Positions 33,585-41,985 of a DNA stretch of 64,000 nt are shown here, piece after piece. The notes beneath the pieces are model-generated. The model was not told the DNA's origin. It searched no databases and saw only the letters and a list, made by a program, of their open reading frames with translations. Location: assembly GCF_001636345.1 (NCBI RefSeq), contig NZ_KV440945.1:2333631-2397630 (forward strand), in the 5' to 3' direction. Every line of letters starts with the position of its first letter. Within the stretch, counting starts at the first letter, position 1. The translations under genes were made by a program, and so were the position numbers. The DNA is from Cytobacillus gottheilii (GTDB taxonomy: Bacteria; Bacillota; Bacilli; Bacillales; Cytobacillaceae).

Positions 33585-34716
33585 GTCTGTGCTTGTTACT
33601 GGAGCAAGGTCACCGGGTGCTCTTCATATATGCAGATTATTATATAATGCTGGTGTGAAGGTGTTTGGAGCTGATAGTGATCCTTTCTCACTTACAAAAG
33701 CTTCAAATTCGATCGAGAAATTTATCCTTCTGCCTTCAGCTAAATTTGCAACGGATTCTTATATTGATAAACTCAATGAAATGATCTGTACCTATAACAT
33801 TGACCTTATTATTCCAACCTGCGAGGAAACATTTTATTTATCTAAAAAAGCAGAACATCTTACCTGTCCTGTTTTTGCAGGGGATTTTAAGCAGTTAGAA
33901 CTTCTGCATAATAAATATACATTTATCCAACTTGCAGAAAGCTGTATCATGCCAGTTCCAAAAACTAATGAGTTATCTAAAGATGCAGTTGAAGATTATA
34001 GCAAAATGCCGAATGGTTTTATTTTAAAGCGCAAATTCACCCGTTTTTCAGATCATATAATGTATGGAGATCGAATGGAAAGCATTCCGTCAGAGTTGTT
34101 TGAGGATACTTCTGAATGGATTATACAGGAAAGACTGACAGGGGTTCAGTATTGTTCATACTCAATTGCTTTAAAGGGAGAAGTTCTCGCACATTCTGTT
34201 TATAAAGCAGAATACACAGCAGGCGAAGGGGCATCTCTCCATTTTCAGCATGTGCCTAGGCCTGACATCGAGGATTTTGTACTGAAAATAGTCAAAACAT
34301 TGCAATATTCAGGGCAAATCTCTTTTGATTTTATCGTAAATGAAAGCGATCAAGCCATCCCTATTGAATGCAATCCCCGCACTACAAGCGGTATTCATTT
34401 ATTTGGGACAGAGCTCATTGAGCACTTGCAATCCAAACATAGTGAAATGCTTTATCCAAGGAAAGAAATACATTATATGATCAGTGCTGCCATGCTCTTA
34501 TATGGTTATTCAAATATCAGAAAAACCAAAAAAACGAAAGAATGGCTTAAAATTATGTTTACCTCTCGTGATATTATTTTTAACATGAAGGATATAAAGC
34601 CTTTATTCTATCAATCTATTAGTTTAATCAATATATGGAGACAAAGCAGAAAGAATTCAGTAAGTATACTTACACAATCAACTCTCGATATTTGCTGGGA
34701 TGGTGAAGAGTTTTGA
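33574..34716 (+). CDS. ATP-grasp ligase (carbamoyl-phosphate-synthetase-like)
   Basis: The N-terminus (SVLVTGARSPGALHICRLLYNAG) is a pre-ATP-grasp Rossmann domain; HNKYTFIQLAE, FILKRKFTRFSD and the metal-binding IPIECNPRTTSGIHLF mark an ATP-grasp domain. Such enzymes join a carboxylate to an amine or other nucleophile. TTG at 33574 is chosen because GGAGGA lies eight bases before it; it overlaps the KAS III gene by 11 bases. About 380 residues. Substrates unknown. Confidence 0.82.
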   Translation: MNFKSVLVTGARSPGALHICRLLYNAGVKVFGADSDPFSLTKASNSIEKFILLPSAKFATDSYIDKLNEMICTYNIDLIIPTCEETFYLSKKAEHLTCPVFAGDFKQLELLHNKYTFIQLAESCIMPVPKTNELSKDAVEDYSKMPNGFILKRKFTRFSDHIMYGDRMESIPSELFEDTSEWIIQERLTGVQYCSYSIALKGEVLAHSVYKAEYTAGEGASLHFQHVPRPDIEDFVLKIVKTLQYSGQISFDFIVNESDQAIPIECNPRTTSGIHLFGTELIEHLQSKHSEMLYPRKEIHYMISAAMLLYGYSNIRKTKKTKEWLKIMFTSRDIIFNMKDIKPLFYQSISLINIWRQSRKNSVSILTQSTLDICWDGEEF

Positions 34717-35708
34717 AGATGGTCGTAACAGGTGCGACAGGATTTCTTGGTCAAAAGCTTGCAGTGAGATTAGCACAAATGGGACATGATGTAATCGGGC
34801 TTGGCCGAAATGAACAAGCGGGAAGAAATTTACAAAGAAGCGGCATATTGTTTAAGCAGGTAGAACTTTCGAATCGCCAGGATGTGCTTGATGCTTGTCA
34901 AAACGCAGATTATGTATTCCATTGTGGTGCGCTATCGTCACCATGGGGAAAATATGAAGACTTTTATCAAGCAAATGTCATGGGAACAAAGCATATCATT
35001 GAAGCTTGTCAAATGCATGGAATTAAACGCCTGATTCATGTCTCCACACCTAGTATCTATTTTTATTATGATGAAAGAAAGAATGTAAAAGAAGACGATG
35101 TTCTCCCGCCTACATTTGTGAATGAATATGCACAAACCAAATTTTTAGCAGAAAAAGAGGTTGATGAGGCCTTTCGGAATGGCTTACCTGTCATTACCAT
35201 CAGACCAAGAGCGATCTTTGGACCTGGAGATCAAGCGATCCTGCCACGGCTTATAAGGGTTTGCGAAAAGGGTGCACTTCCGAAAATCGGGAATGAAAAG
35301 GTAGAGGTGGACGTCACTTATGTTGAAAATGTCGTCGATGCTCTGCTTTTGTGCATGAGTTCAGGCAATCATACGCTTGGCCAAAAGTACAATATTACAA
35401 ATGGTGTTAATGTTGATTTATATGGAATAGTTGAGAAAGTAATGGACCAGCTTGGAAAGCCAGTCCGTTATAAAAAAATATCCGAAAAAACAGCATTTAC
35501 GATAGCGAAAGGGCTCGAGTTCGTTTTCAAACATTTCCTGCGCGGACGTGAACCTGTTTTAACAAGATATACGGTAAGCGTGCTTTCAAAAAGCCAGACA
35601 CTGAATATTGAGAAAGCAAAAGCAGAATTAGGGTATCAGCCTCGGGTCAGCGTTGAAGAAGGCATGCTTCATTTTACAGAATGGTGGAAAGAAAACAATG
35701 GCAATTGA
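34713..35708 (+). CDS. NAD-dependent epimerase/3-beta-HSD-type SDR (OleD-like)
   Basis: An extended SDR of 331 residues: GATGFLGQKLAVRLAQMG, DYVFHCGALSSPWGKYEDFYQANVMGT, YAQTKFLAEKEV with Tyr/Lys, and ITIRPRAIFGPGDQAILPRL. The 3-beta-hydroxysteroid-dehydrogenase subgroup includes OleD, which reduces the product of OleA; beside a KAS III this is suggestive. It starts at TTG overlapping the ATP-grasp stop (TTGA). Confidence 0.85.
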   Translation: MKMVVTGATGFLGQKLAVRLAQMGHDVIGLGRNEQAGRNLQRSGILFKQVELSNRQDVLDACQNADYVFHCGALSSPWGKYEDFYQANVMGTKHIIEACQMHGIKRLIHVSTPSIYFYYDERKNVKEDDVLPPTFVNEYAQTKFLAEKEVDEAFRNGLPVITIRPRAIFGPGDQAILPRLIRVCEKGALPKIGNEKVEVDVTYVENVVDALLLCMSSGNHTLGQKYNITNGVNVDLYGIVEKVMDQLGKPVRYKKISEKTAFTIAKGLEFVFKHFLRGREPVLTRYTVSVLSKSQTLNIEKAKAELGYQPRVSVEEGMLHFTEWWKENNGN

Positions 35709-36549
35709 ATGGGTTAAATTATACGAATGCGGTTATTGCACACATCCTGAAAAAATCGTCAATCCAAAGGGTAGTCTCAAACCTGTCAAATTTCCCGCAA
35801 CCGTAGCGCTTATTAAACATCAAACAAAAGGATATATTTTATTTGATACAGGCTATGCACAACGATTTTTGACCGAAACTGAAAAATTTCCTTATTCGAT
35901 CTACAGAAAGCTGACGCCTGTTTTTTTTACTGAAGAACAGGCGATTGTCCATCAGCTTGCCAAGGATGGAATAAAAGCAGAAGAGATAACAACGATCATC
36001 CTTTCGCATTTTCATGGAGATCATACAGCCGGATTAAAGGATTTTCCTCATGCTGAGATTGTCACCTTTCGAAAAGGATATGAAGATGTTGAGTATAACA
36101 GTAAGCTTCGAGCTTTAACGAAAGGCTGCCTGCTTGATTTACTTCCTGCAGATTTTAATAGCAGATCCCGATTTATTGATGATGAACGCCAAGTGGAGTT
36201 ATCGAACAGAGGAGATTTTCATGAAGGATATACTGTTTTCACAGATGACGACACGATCGTTGCAGTTGACTTAACTGGACATGCCATCGGTCAGTTTGGC
36301 GTATTTATAACCTTAAAAAGCGGTAAAGTTTTATTTCTATGCGCTGATGCAGTATGGAGCAGCATTGCGTATGAAAAACTAGTTTACCCGCATGTGATTG
36401 CTAATCTATTGATTGCGGATAAACGAGCGTATGTTCATCATATCCAGCGGCTGCATTCCTTAATGCATACTCATCCTGGGATTGAAATACTGCCAACACA
36501 TTGTCAGGTGACATGGAACAAAGTACAAAAAGGTGAAATCTATGAGTAA
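35698..36549 (+). CDS. MBL-fold metallo-hydrolase
   Basis: A 283-residue metallo-beta-lactamase-fold protein with the zinc motif LSHFHGDHTAGL, a later VDLTGHAIGQFGV and the metal Asp in VLFLCADAVWS, and a final TLPTH-like LPTHCQVTW. It resembles lactonase-type hydrolases. ATG 35698 has GGTGGAAAG before it; the frame upstream overlaps the SDR. It could act as a thioesterase, lactonase or esterase of the pathway. Confidence 0.85.
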   Translation: MAIEWVKLYECGYCTHPEKIVNPKGSLKPVKFPATVALIKHQTKGYILFDTGYAQRFLTETEKFPYSIYRKLTPVFFTEEQAIVHQLAKDGIKAEEITTIILSHFHGDHTAGLKDFPHAEIVTFRKGYEDVEYNSKLRALTKGCLLDLLPADFNSRSRFIDDERQVELSNRGDFHEGYTVFTDDDTIVAVDLTGHAIGQFGVFITLKSGKVLFLCADAVWSSIAYEKLVYPHVIANLLIADKRAYVHHIQRLHSLMHTHPGIEILPTHCQVTWNKVQKGEIYE

Positions 36550-37867
36550 ATGGAAAATTCTAATGCAGTACATAAAAACAAAAAGAAGAACCTTTCGTTC
36601 TAGAACCGATTTATTGGCATACCAACATAGCAAGATCAAATCTCACCTGGAATACGTCCAGCAAAATTCACCGTTTTATGCTGATTTACTGAAGCCGTAC
36701 CAAAAAGAAATAAATGAACATCGGTGGGATGAACTGCCGATTATAGATAAAACGATCATGATGGAACATTTTGATACATTTAATACGGTCAATATTCGTG
36801 CGAACGAAGCGTTTAAAGTTGCAATGGAGGCAGAAGAGACGAGAAACTTCTCACCGAAAATTCGCGATGTTTCCATCGGGTTATCCTCTGGTACTAGCGG
36901 AAACAGGGGAATATTTTTAATTTCTGATCAGGAAAGAGCGATTTGGAGTGGGACGATTCTCGCAAAATTGCTGCCTTCCTCCATTTTTAGAAAGCATACA
37001 ATCGCTTTTTTCCTAAGAGCAAACAACAATTTATATGAGGCAGCAGGAGAAGGACGAATCTCTTTTCATTTTTTTGACCTTTTGGATTCCTTAGAATCAC
37101 ATCAAAAGAGATTAAATGATTTAAAACCTTCCATTGTTGTTGGACCACCATCGATGTTAAGAATGATAGCTGACTGGCAGAAGCAAAATGAAGTGGAAAT
37201 AACTCCTCAGAAAATCATATCTGTTGCAGAAGTACTTGAAGAGATTGATCAGCGTTATATTGAAAAAGTATTTCAGCAAAAGCTTCATAATGTTTATCAA
37301 TGTACAGAAGGCTTTTTGGCAGCCACATGCAGTCATGGAACCATTCATTTCAATGAAGATCTTGTTTGTATACATAAACAGTATGTAGATAAAGAAAAAG
37401 GCATGTTCATGCCAGTCATTACCGATTTCACAAGAACATCTCAGCCGATTATTCGCTATCAGCTTAATGATTTATTAGTTGAAAAGAAAACAGCCTGTTC
37501 GTGCGGATCTCCATTTATGGCCGTTGAGCGAATAGATGGTCGCAGTGATGATCTTTTTTACGGAATTCACACAGAGAGCGGAGAGAAGCTGCCGATCTTT
37601 CCAGACTTTTTAAGAAGAGCCGTTATGACAGCACACGAGCAGATCACTGAATATAAAATGGTGCAGTCGCACTTGGATAAAATCATCATCTTGATTAAGG
37701 GTAAAGATGATCAAACGGAAATGGAGCAAGAAGTAAAGAAACATATATGGAGGTTATATGATACATTGCACCTTCATCGTCCACAGCTAATTTTCCAAAT
37801 GTATGATGAAACCCCTTCTCATATTAAGCGCAAACGAATTGAAAGCAGACTGCAAGAAAAACCATGA
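36542..37867 (+). CDS. adenylate-forming enzyme (PaaK / F390-synthetase-related)
   Basis: A 441-residue adenylate-forming enzyme of the PaaK/CoF-synthetase type. The phosphate loop is LSSGTSGNRGIFL (about residues 115-127); NVYQCTEGFLAATC and TDFTRTSQPIIRYQLND are later core motifs, and ACSCGSPFMAVERIDGR a zinc-like Cys pair segment as in PaaK. It activates a carboxylic acid, possibly to a CoA or carrier thioester. AAAGGTGA precedes the chosen ATG. It overlaps its neighbours. Confidence 0.83.
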   Translation: MSKWKILMQYIKTKRRTFRSRTDLLAYQHSKIKSHLEYVQQNSPFYADLLKPYQKEINEHRWDELPIIDKTIMMEHFDTFNTVNIRANEAFKVAMEAEETRNFSPKIRDVSIGLSSGTSGNRGIFLISDQERAIWSGTILAKLLPSSIFRKHTIAFFLRANNNLYEAAGEGRISFHFFDLLDSLESHQKRLNDLKPSIVVGPPSMLRMIADWQKQNEVEITPQKIISVAEVLEEIDQRYIEKVFQQKLHNVYQCTEGFLAATCSHGTIHFNEDLVCIHKQYVDKEKGMFMPVITDFTRTSQPIIRYQLNDLLVEKKTACSCGSPFMAVERIDGRSDDLFYGIHTESGEKLPIFPDFLRRAVMTAHEQITEYKMVQSHLDKIIILIKGKDDQTEMEQEVKKHIWRLYDTLHLHRPQLIFQMYDETPSHIKRKRIESRLQEKP

Positions 37868-39012
37868 TCGTATACCTTTATGATCAACATTCATTTGACC
37901 AGATCCCTTGGAGTGAAATCGACAATGGCGCTTACATACAGGCATATTTTGAACATCTTGTAAGAGATGGGGTTCAACAATATATTGAAAATGTGAAAAC
38001 AGATTTATATTTTATTAGAATAGATCACCTGCTTTTACCGATCACCAAAAATGATAGCCAATATGAAAATTCGTATGTATGTTCTCCTTATACACATTAT
38101 ATTTCTTATGCCAAGGAAGAGCTTTGGGAGCTAGGCAATAAGCCATTAGAATATATTTTTGAAAAAATCATCAGCCTATTAGGATTTTGTCTTCGAAAAA
38201 GCTCGTTTAATAAAGTGGTGATTGTGAACAATTGGCTGTTATCGACTAACTTATATTCTGCCCAGCTTACATCACAGCAAATGAAAGATCTAACGGCGTG
38301 TTTAACAGAAGCTTTTCCAGAGCATACCATCATGTTCCGCTCTCTTAATAATAAGCTGCATCTTTCTATGATGAGAGATTTTCGTGAAGCGGGTTATAGA
38401 AAAATCATGTCTCGTTCGATTTATTTGCTGAATGAAGACGCTGGAAGCAACTTAACAGGAAAAGAGAAAAAGTTGCTGCGGCAAGATGCCTCATTGTTTG
38501 CCAAGCATATGCTGCTGGTGGAAGAGACGCCTAGGAATATAGAAAGGTATGCATCTTGCGCTTATGAACTTTATCGTCAGCTGTATATTCAGAAATACTC
38601 CCAGCATAATCCGCAATTTAATATGAGATATTTTAACGAAATTATGAAGAAAAACTTGATGCATTTTAAATGGATTAAAAATGAGGATGTCGTAGGGGTC
38701 ATAGGCTATTTTACGGTTCATTCTGTATTGACAACACCTATTTTGGGATACAACACAAAAATAGGTAAACAACTAGGCTTATATCGAATACTTTCATATT
38801 TGATCACAAAAGAGATCCTCGATCACGGATATATCGGACACAGAAGTGCTGGTGCAAGTGAATTTAAAAGGAAACGCGGAGCAAAACAGTATATCGAATA
38901 CAATGTCATTTATCAGAAACATTTGTCCTTTAGCCGAAAATGGTCGTGGATGCTTGTAAAATGGGTGATGGACCGATTTGTGGAACCACTGGCGAAAAAA
39001 AGAAAGTTTTAA
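37864..39012 (+). CDS. GNAT/FemAB-like acyltransferase candidate
   Basis: A 382-residue protein that ends the operon. The C-terminal half looks like a GNAT/FemAB fold: WIKNEDVVGVIGYFTVHSVLTTP, then YNTKIGKQLGLYRILSYLI and a tail SAGASEFKRKRGAKQYIEYNV that recalls lysine-rich acyltransferase ends. The N-terminal half (IVYLYDQHSFDQIPW) is not recognised. It would transfer an acyl group in the pathway. The family is uncertain. Confidence 0.55.
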   Translation: MIVYLYDQHSFDQIPWSEIDNGAYIQAYFEHLVRDGVQQYIENVKTDLYFIRIDHLLLPITKNDSQYENSYVCSPYTHYISYAKEELWELGNKPLEYIFEKIISLLGFCLRKSSFNKVVIVNNWLLSTNLYSAQLTSQQMKDLTACLTEAFPEHTIMFRSLNNKLHLSMMRDFREAGYRKIMSRSIYLLNEDAGSNLTGKEKKLLRQDASLFAKHMLLVEETPRNIERYASCAYELYRQLYIQKYSQHNPQFNMRYFNEIMKKNLMHFKWIKNEDVVGVIGYFTVHSVLTTPILGYNTKIGKQLGLYRILSYLITKEILDHGYIGHRSAGASEFKRKRGAKQYIEYNVIYQKHLSFSRKWSWMLVKWVMDRFVEPLAKKRKF

Positions 39013-39045
39013 GGTAGGAGATCGGAGGATTTTTGTTGGAACTCT

Positions 39046-39462
39046 GGTATTCCCGAAACCAGTTCCCCGCTAGGATTTCAGGAATTAGAATAACATTGTA
39101 AATCCCGAAACCAATTCCATGCAAGGATTTCAGGAATCAGCACATCAATGTAATTCCCGAAACCAGTTCCATGCAAGGATTTCAGGAATCAAAACGTCAA
39201 TGTAATTCCCGAAACCAGTTCCATGCAAGGATTTCAGGAATCAGAACGTCAATGTAATTCCCGAAACCAGTTCCATGCAAGGATTTCAGGAATCAGAACA
39301 TCAATGTAAATCTCGAAACCAGTTCCATGCAAGGATTTCAGGAATCAGAACATCAATGTAAATCTCGAAACCAGTTCCCCGCTAGGATTTCAGGAATCAG
39401 AATAACATTGTAATTCCCGAAACCAGTCGACCGCAGGATTTGGGGGAATCAGAACACAGAGG
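39046..39462. repeat. eight tandem copies of a 52-bp hairpin repeat
   Basis: A strict 52-bp period: the core GCAAGGATTTCAGGAATC (GCTAGG or GCAGG in the outer units) recurs at 39069, 39121, 39173, 39225, 39277, 39329, 39381 and 39433. In each unit ATTCCCGAAA pairs with TTTCAGGAAT with one mismatch, giving a series of stem-loops. Outer units vary most (CCCCGCTAGG, CGACCGCAGG). There are no unique spacers, so it is not CRISPR. No frame stays open across it. It directly follows the KAS III operon. Confidence 0.92.
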
Positions 39463-39534
39463 TAAGATAATAAGAGCCTTACAAGAAATCGTTATATCTA
39501 AATAACAAAAACCGCCTAAATACTTATTTTTCCA

Positions 39535-39563
39535 TTGATATTTCTCTCTGCATGCTATATGAT
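39535..39563 (+). promoter_or_regulatory. promoter of a predicted structured RNA
   Basis: TTGATA (39535-39540), 17 bp, TATGAT (39558-39563), with no coding frame on this strand downstream before a terminator. Confidence 0.6.
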
Positions 39564-39569
39564 AAGAAC

Positions 39570-39808
39570 TAAGCTGCATTGTACGTAATCATAATTAAGT
39601 TTTAACCTTTAAGCTGTAATAGGGAGTTTAAAATCAAAACAGGAATGACAAGCCTCTGTCTATAAGACAAGGAGGACATGCAGGATCGTTTTTGCGAACA
39701 CCCACTTTGAGAAGTGGTGGTTTAAAACTTTCTTATACTTTATTACGGCAAAGGCGGCTTTCTAATTGTAAATGGAACTCAGTTCTCAATTTGGGAACTG
39801 AGTTTTTT
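39570..39808 (+). ncRNA. predicted stand-alone structured RNA (about 240 nt)
   Basis: Between the promoter and a strong terminator no gene is encoded, but nested complementarity is seen: GCTGTAATA (39613-39621) with TATTACGGC (39741-39749), then AGTTTAAA (39625-39632) with TTTAAAACT, enclosing two hairpins, CCTC-TGTC-TATAA-GACA-AGGAGG and CCACTT-TGAG-AAGTGG. A closed multi-branch stem of this size could be a regulatory RNA, for example 6S-like or an uncharacterised class. The gene beyond is on the other strand, so it is not an obvious riboswitch. Confidence 0.5.
39776..39808 (+). terminator. terminator of the predicted RNA
   Basis: AACTCAGTTC and GAACTGAGTT form a 10-bp stem with a nine-base loop, followed by a T run. 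Confidence 0.9.
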
Positions 39809-39899
39809 GTTGTCTCAAGCTAGTGATTTTGTTAGCGGAAAGAATTTTAATACTTATTTTCTCTGAATCATATGGTGACACATTAAAGACTGCAAATGA

Positions 39900-40238
39900 C
39901 TATTTTTTAATAATGAGGAAGGTGCCTTTAATTTGACTAGGAGCAGATTCCATCACACTTCCATGCCAATAAATTTTAACTTTTTGTCCGGTTTTATATT
40001 CTGATTTGATAAATTTATTTAATGCCGGTATATCATAAGAAGAACCTTCGAATAGATAAAATTCATCTAGTTCAGATTGAGTTTTCGCTTTGATTTCAGG
40101 TGCTGAAGCAGATTCGGCGACCAAAATGCTTGAATCTGCAGGGCTTATGACATAGCCTTCTGTAGTCCTTAAATTAAAGAACCAGATTAAGAATAAAGCT
40201 GTAACTATAATTAATAAAGAGATAATGGGTTTCTTCAT
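39900..40238 (-). CDS. DUF3221-type (YobA-like) anchored protein
   Basis: A 112-residue protein with an N-terminal membrane anchor/signal (ISLLIIVTALFLIWFF) and a small beta-rich domain with EGYVISPADSSILVAES and YKTGQKVKIYWHG, as in DUF3221/YobA proteins of unknown function. AGGAGCAGATTTA precedes the start on the minus strand. It is probably on the outer face of the membrane. Confidence 0.7.
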   Translation of the reverse strand: MKKPIISLLIIVTALFLIWFFNLRTTEGYVISPADSSILVAESASAPEIKAKTQSELDEFYLFEGSSYDIPALNKFIKSEYKTGQKVKIYWHGSVMESAPSQIKGTFLIIKK

Positions 40239-40717
40239 TAAATCTGCTCCTTGACACTATTTATATCATTAGACGGTAAGGGTACTGGAAATGTTTCAGA
40301 TTCAAAGTTCAAATAAATTTTATGATAAGAATGTTATAGCCATAAAAAAACTTGTATTGAATAGCAGTAATCTCGGCTGGAAAGGATTTAAAAAGCGTCT
40401 AGAGTTTAACTTCTATAGCAGCAGCTCCATATCAATCGAAAAAGTAAATAGAATTTTTACCCAACAAAAACAATTGTAAATTTTTAAATTATTTGGTATC
40501 TTTAAAATGGAAAATTGAATAATAGGTAAGATAATCCTTATTATTCTGCATACTCAAGCTTTATGATCTGTCCATACATAAGCTAGGAGGGATGTGCATT
40601 AGTCATTAAAACACTTTATTACCTTGTTTAAGTATGTTTTTAACCTGTAATCAATGGTGAAAACATCAGAGTGAAAACTGAAAATATTGTAGAAAAAACT
40701 ATTTTTTTAAATAATTT
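40239..40717. other. intergenic stretch before mmgD
   Basis: About 480 bases without a gene I can support. A 62-codon frame at 40291-40479 lacks family similarity and a good ribosome site. The useful element is the cre-like site at its right edge. Confidence 0.5.
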
Positions 40718-40731
40718 TGTAAGGGCTTTCA
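40718..40731 (+). promoter_or_regulatory. cre-like site before mmgD
   Basis: TGTAAGGGCTTTCA fits the CcpA cre consensus at all but one position, 31 bases ahead of the mmgD start. The B. subtilis mmg operon is also under CcpA control, so glucose repression is likely. Confidence 0.55.
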
Positions 40732-40762
40732 CTAAAACGATATAGGGAATGGAGGATGAAAT

Positions 40763-41881
40763 ATGAGCAATGAAGTTATCTACTCTCCAGGTTTAGACGG
40801 TGTTGCAGCAGCAGAAACACGTATTTCTCTACTTGATACGAAGTTAGGAGAAATTGTCATTAAAGGCTATGATTTAATACAGCTTTCAGAGTCAAAAGAA
40901 TATCTGGATATTGTTCATTTATTATTAGAAGATGCACTGCCTAGTCCTGCGGATAAAGTAAAGCTAGCCAAACAGCTGCAGGATGAATATCAAATTCCCT
41001 CTGAGATCAACGGTATTTTCAAGCTATTACCTCATGAAACGCACCCGATGGATGGACTTCGAACGGGAATCTCAGCTTTAGCCGGCTTTGATCGTGAGAT
41101 AGACGATTCTTCAGCAGAAGCGAATAAAAGAAAAGCTTATAAATTGCTTGGCCATATGCCAAACATAGTAGCGAACAGCTATCACATTCTTCAGAAGAAG
41201 GAACCGATTGCACCGCTTGAAGAATTGTCATATAGTGCAAACTTTTATTATATGCTGACAGGAAAAGTACCTACATCACTTGAAGAACGCATTTTTGATC
41301 AATCACTTGTCCTCTATAGTGAGCATGAAATGCCAAACTCCACATTTACTGCCAGAGTCATAGCTTCCACTAAATCAGATTTATACGGTGCCCTGACTGG
41401 TGCGGTGTCCTCACTGAAAGGAAACTTGCATGGCGGCGCCAATGAAGCAGTTATGTATATGCTGCTAGACGCTAAAACACCAGCTGAATTTGAAGCACTG
41501 CTTCAGTCAAAACTGGAAAAGAAAGAGAAAATTATGGGCTTTGGCCATCGAGTGTATATGAAAAAGATGGATCCGCGGGCATTGCTTATGAAAAAAGCGT
41601 TAAAAGAGCTTTGTGATGAACAAGGCAATGACCTTTTATATCAGATGTGTGAGGCCGGGGAAAAAGTAATGGAGCGGGAAAAAGGAATTTTCCCAAATCT
41701 TGATTATTATGCGGCACCGGTATATTGGATGCTTGGTATTCCAATCCCTCTATATACACCGATCTTTTTTAGCTCAAGAACTGTAGGATTATGTGCACAT
41801 GTAATTGAGCAGCATGAAAACAATAAATTATTCAGACCAAGAGTTCATTATGTAGGCGAACGGCATCTGTTAAATCAATAA
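40763..41881 (+). CDS. mmgD: 2-methylcitrate synthase / citrate synthase
   Basis: MmgD condenses propionyl-CoA with oxaloacetate. Citrate-synthase signatures: GNLHGGANEAVMYML with the first catalytic His and GFGHRVYMKKMDPRA with the second; the catalytic Asp follows in FPNLDYYAAPVYWMLG. The 372 residues match MmgD/PrpC. GGAGGATGAAAT precedes the start. A hairpin AAACAACT-GGGG-AGTTGTTT directly after the stop lacks a T tract and may only stabilise or attenuate the transcript. Confidence 0.92.
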   Translation: MSNEVIYSPGLDGVAAAETRISLLDTKLGEIVIKGYDLIQLSESKEYLDIVHLLLEDALPSPADKVKLAKQLQDEYQIPSEINGIFKLLPHETHPMDGLRTGISALAGFDREIDDSSAEANKRKAYKLLGHMPNIVANSYHILQKKEPIAPLEELSYSANFYYMLTGKVPTSLEERIFDQSLVLYSEHEMPNSTFTARVIASTKSDLYGALTGAVSSLKGNLHGGANEAVMYMLLDAKTPAEFEALLQSKLEKKEKIMGFGHRVYMKKMDPRALLMKKALKELCDEQGNDLLYQMCEAGEKVMEREKGIFPNLDYYAAPVYWMLGIPIPLYTPIFFSSRTVGLCAHVIEQHENNKLFRPRVHYVGERHLLNQ

Positions 41882-41985
41882 AACAACTGGGGAGTTGTTT
41901 AAACGCCGTCCGCCGAAAAAGTGCGTGTTCTGCCAAACACACCTTTTAACTATAGCTGAAATGAATATGAAAGGAAAGATGACTA

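Noticed and set aside
39046-39462. CRISPR array
   Set aside because: The whole 52-bp unit repeats with no unique spacers, and no cas gene is near.
40291-40479. 62-codon ORF before mmgD
   Set aside because: No family resemblance and no convincing ribosome site; composition looks like random AT-rich sequence.
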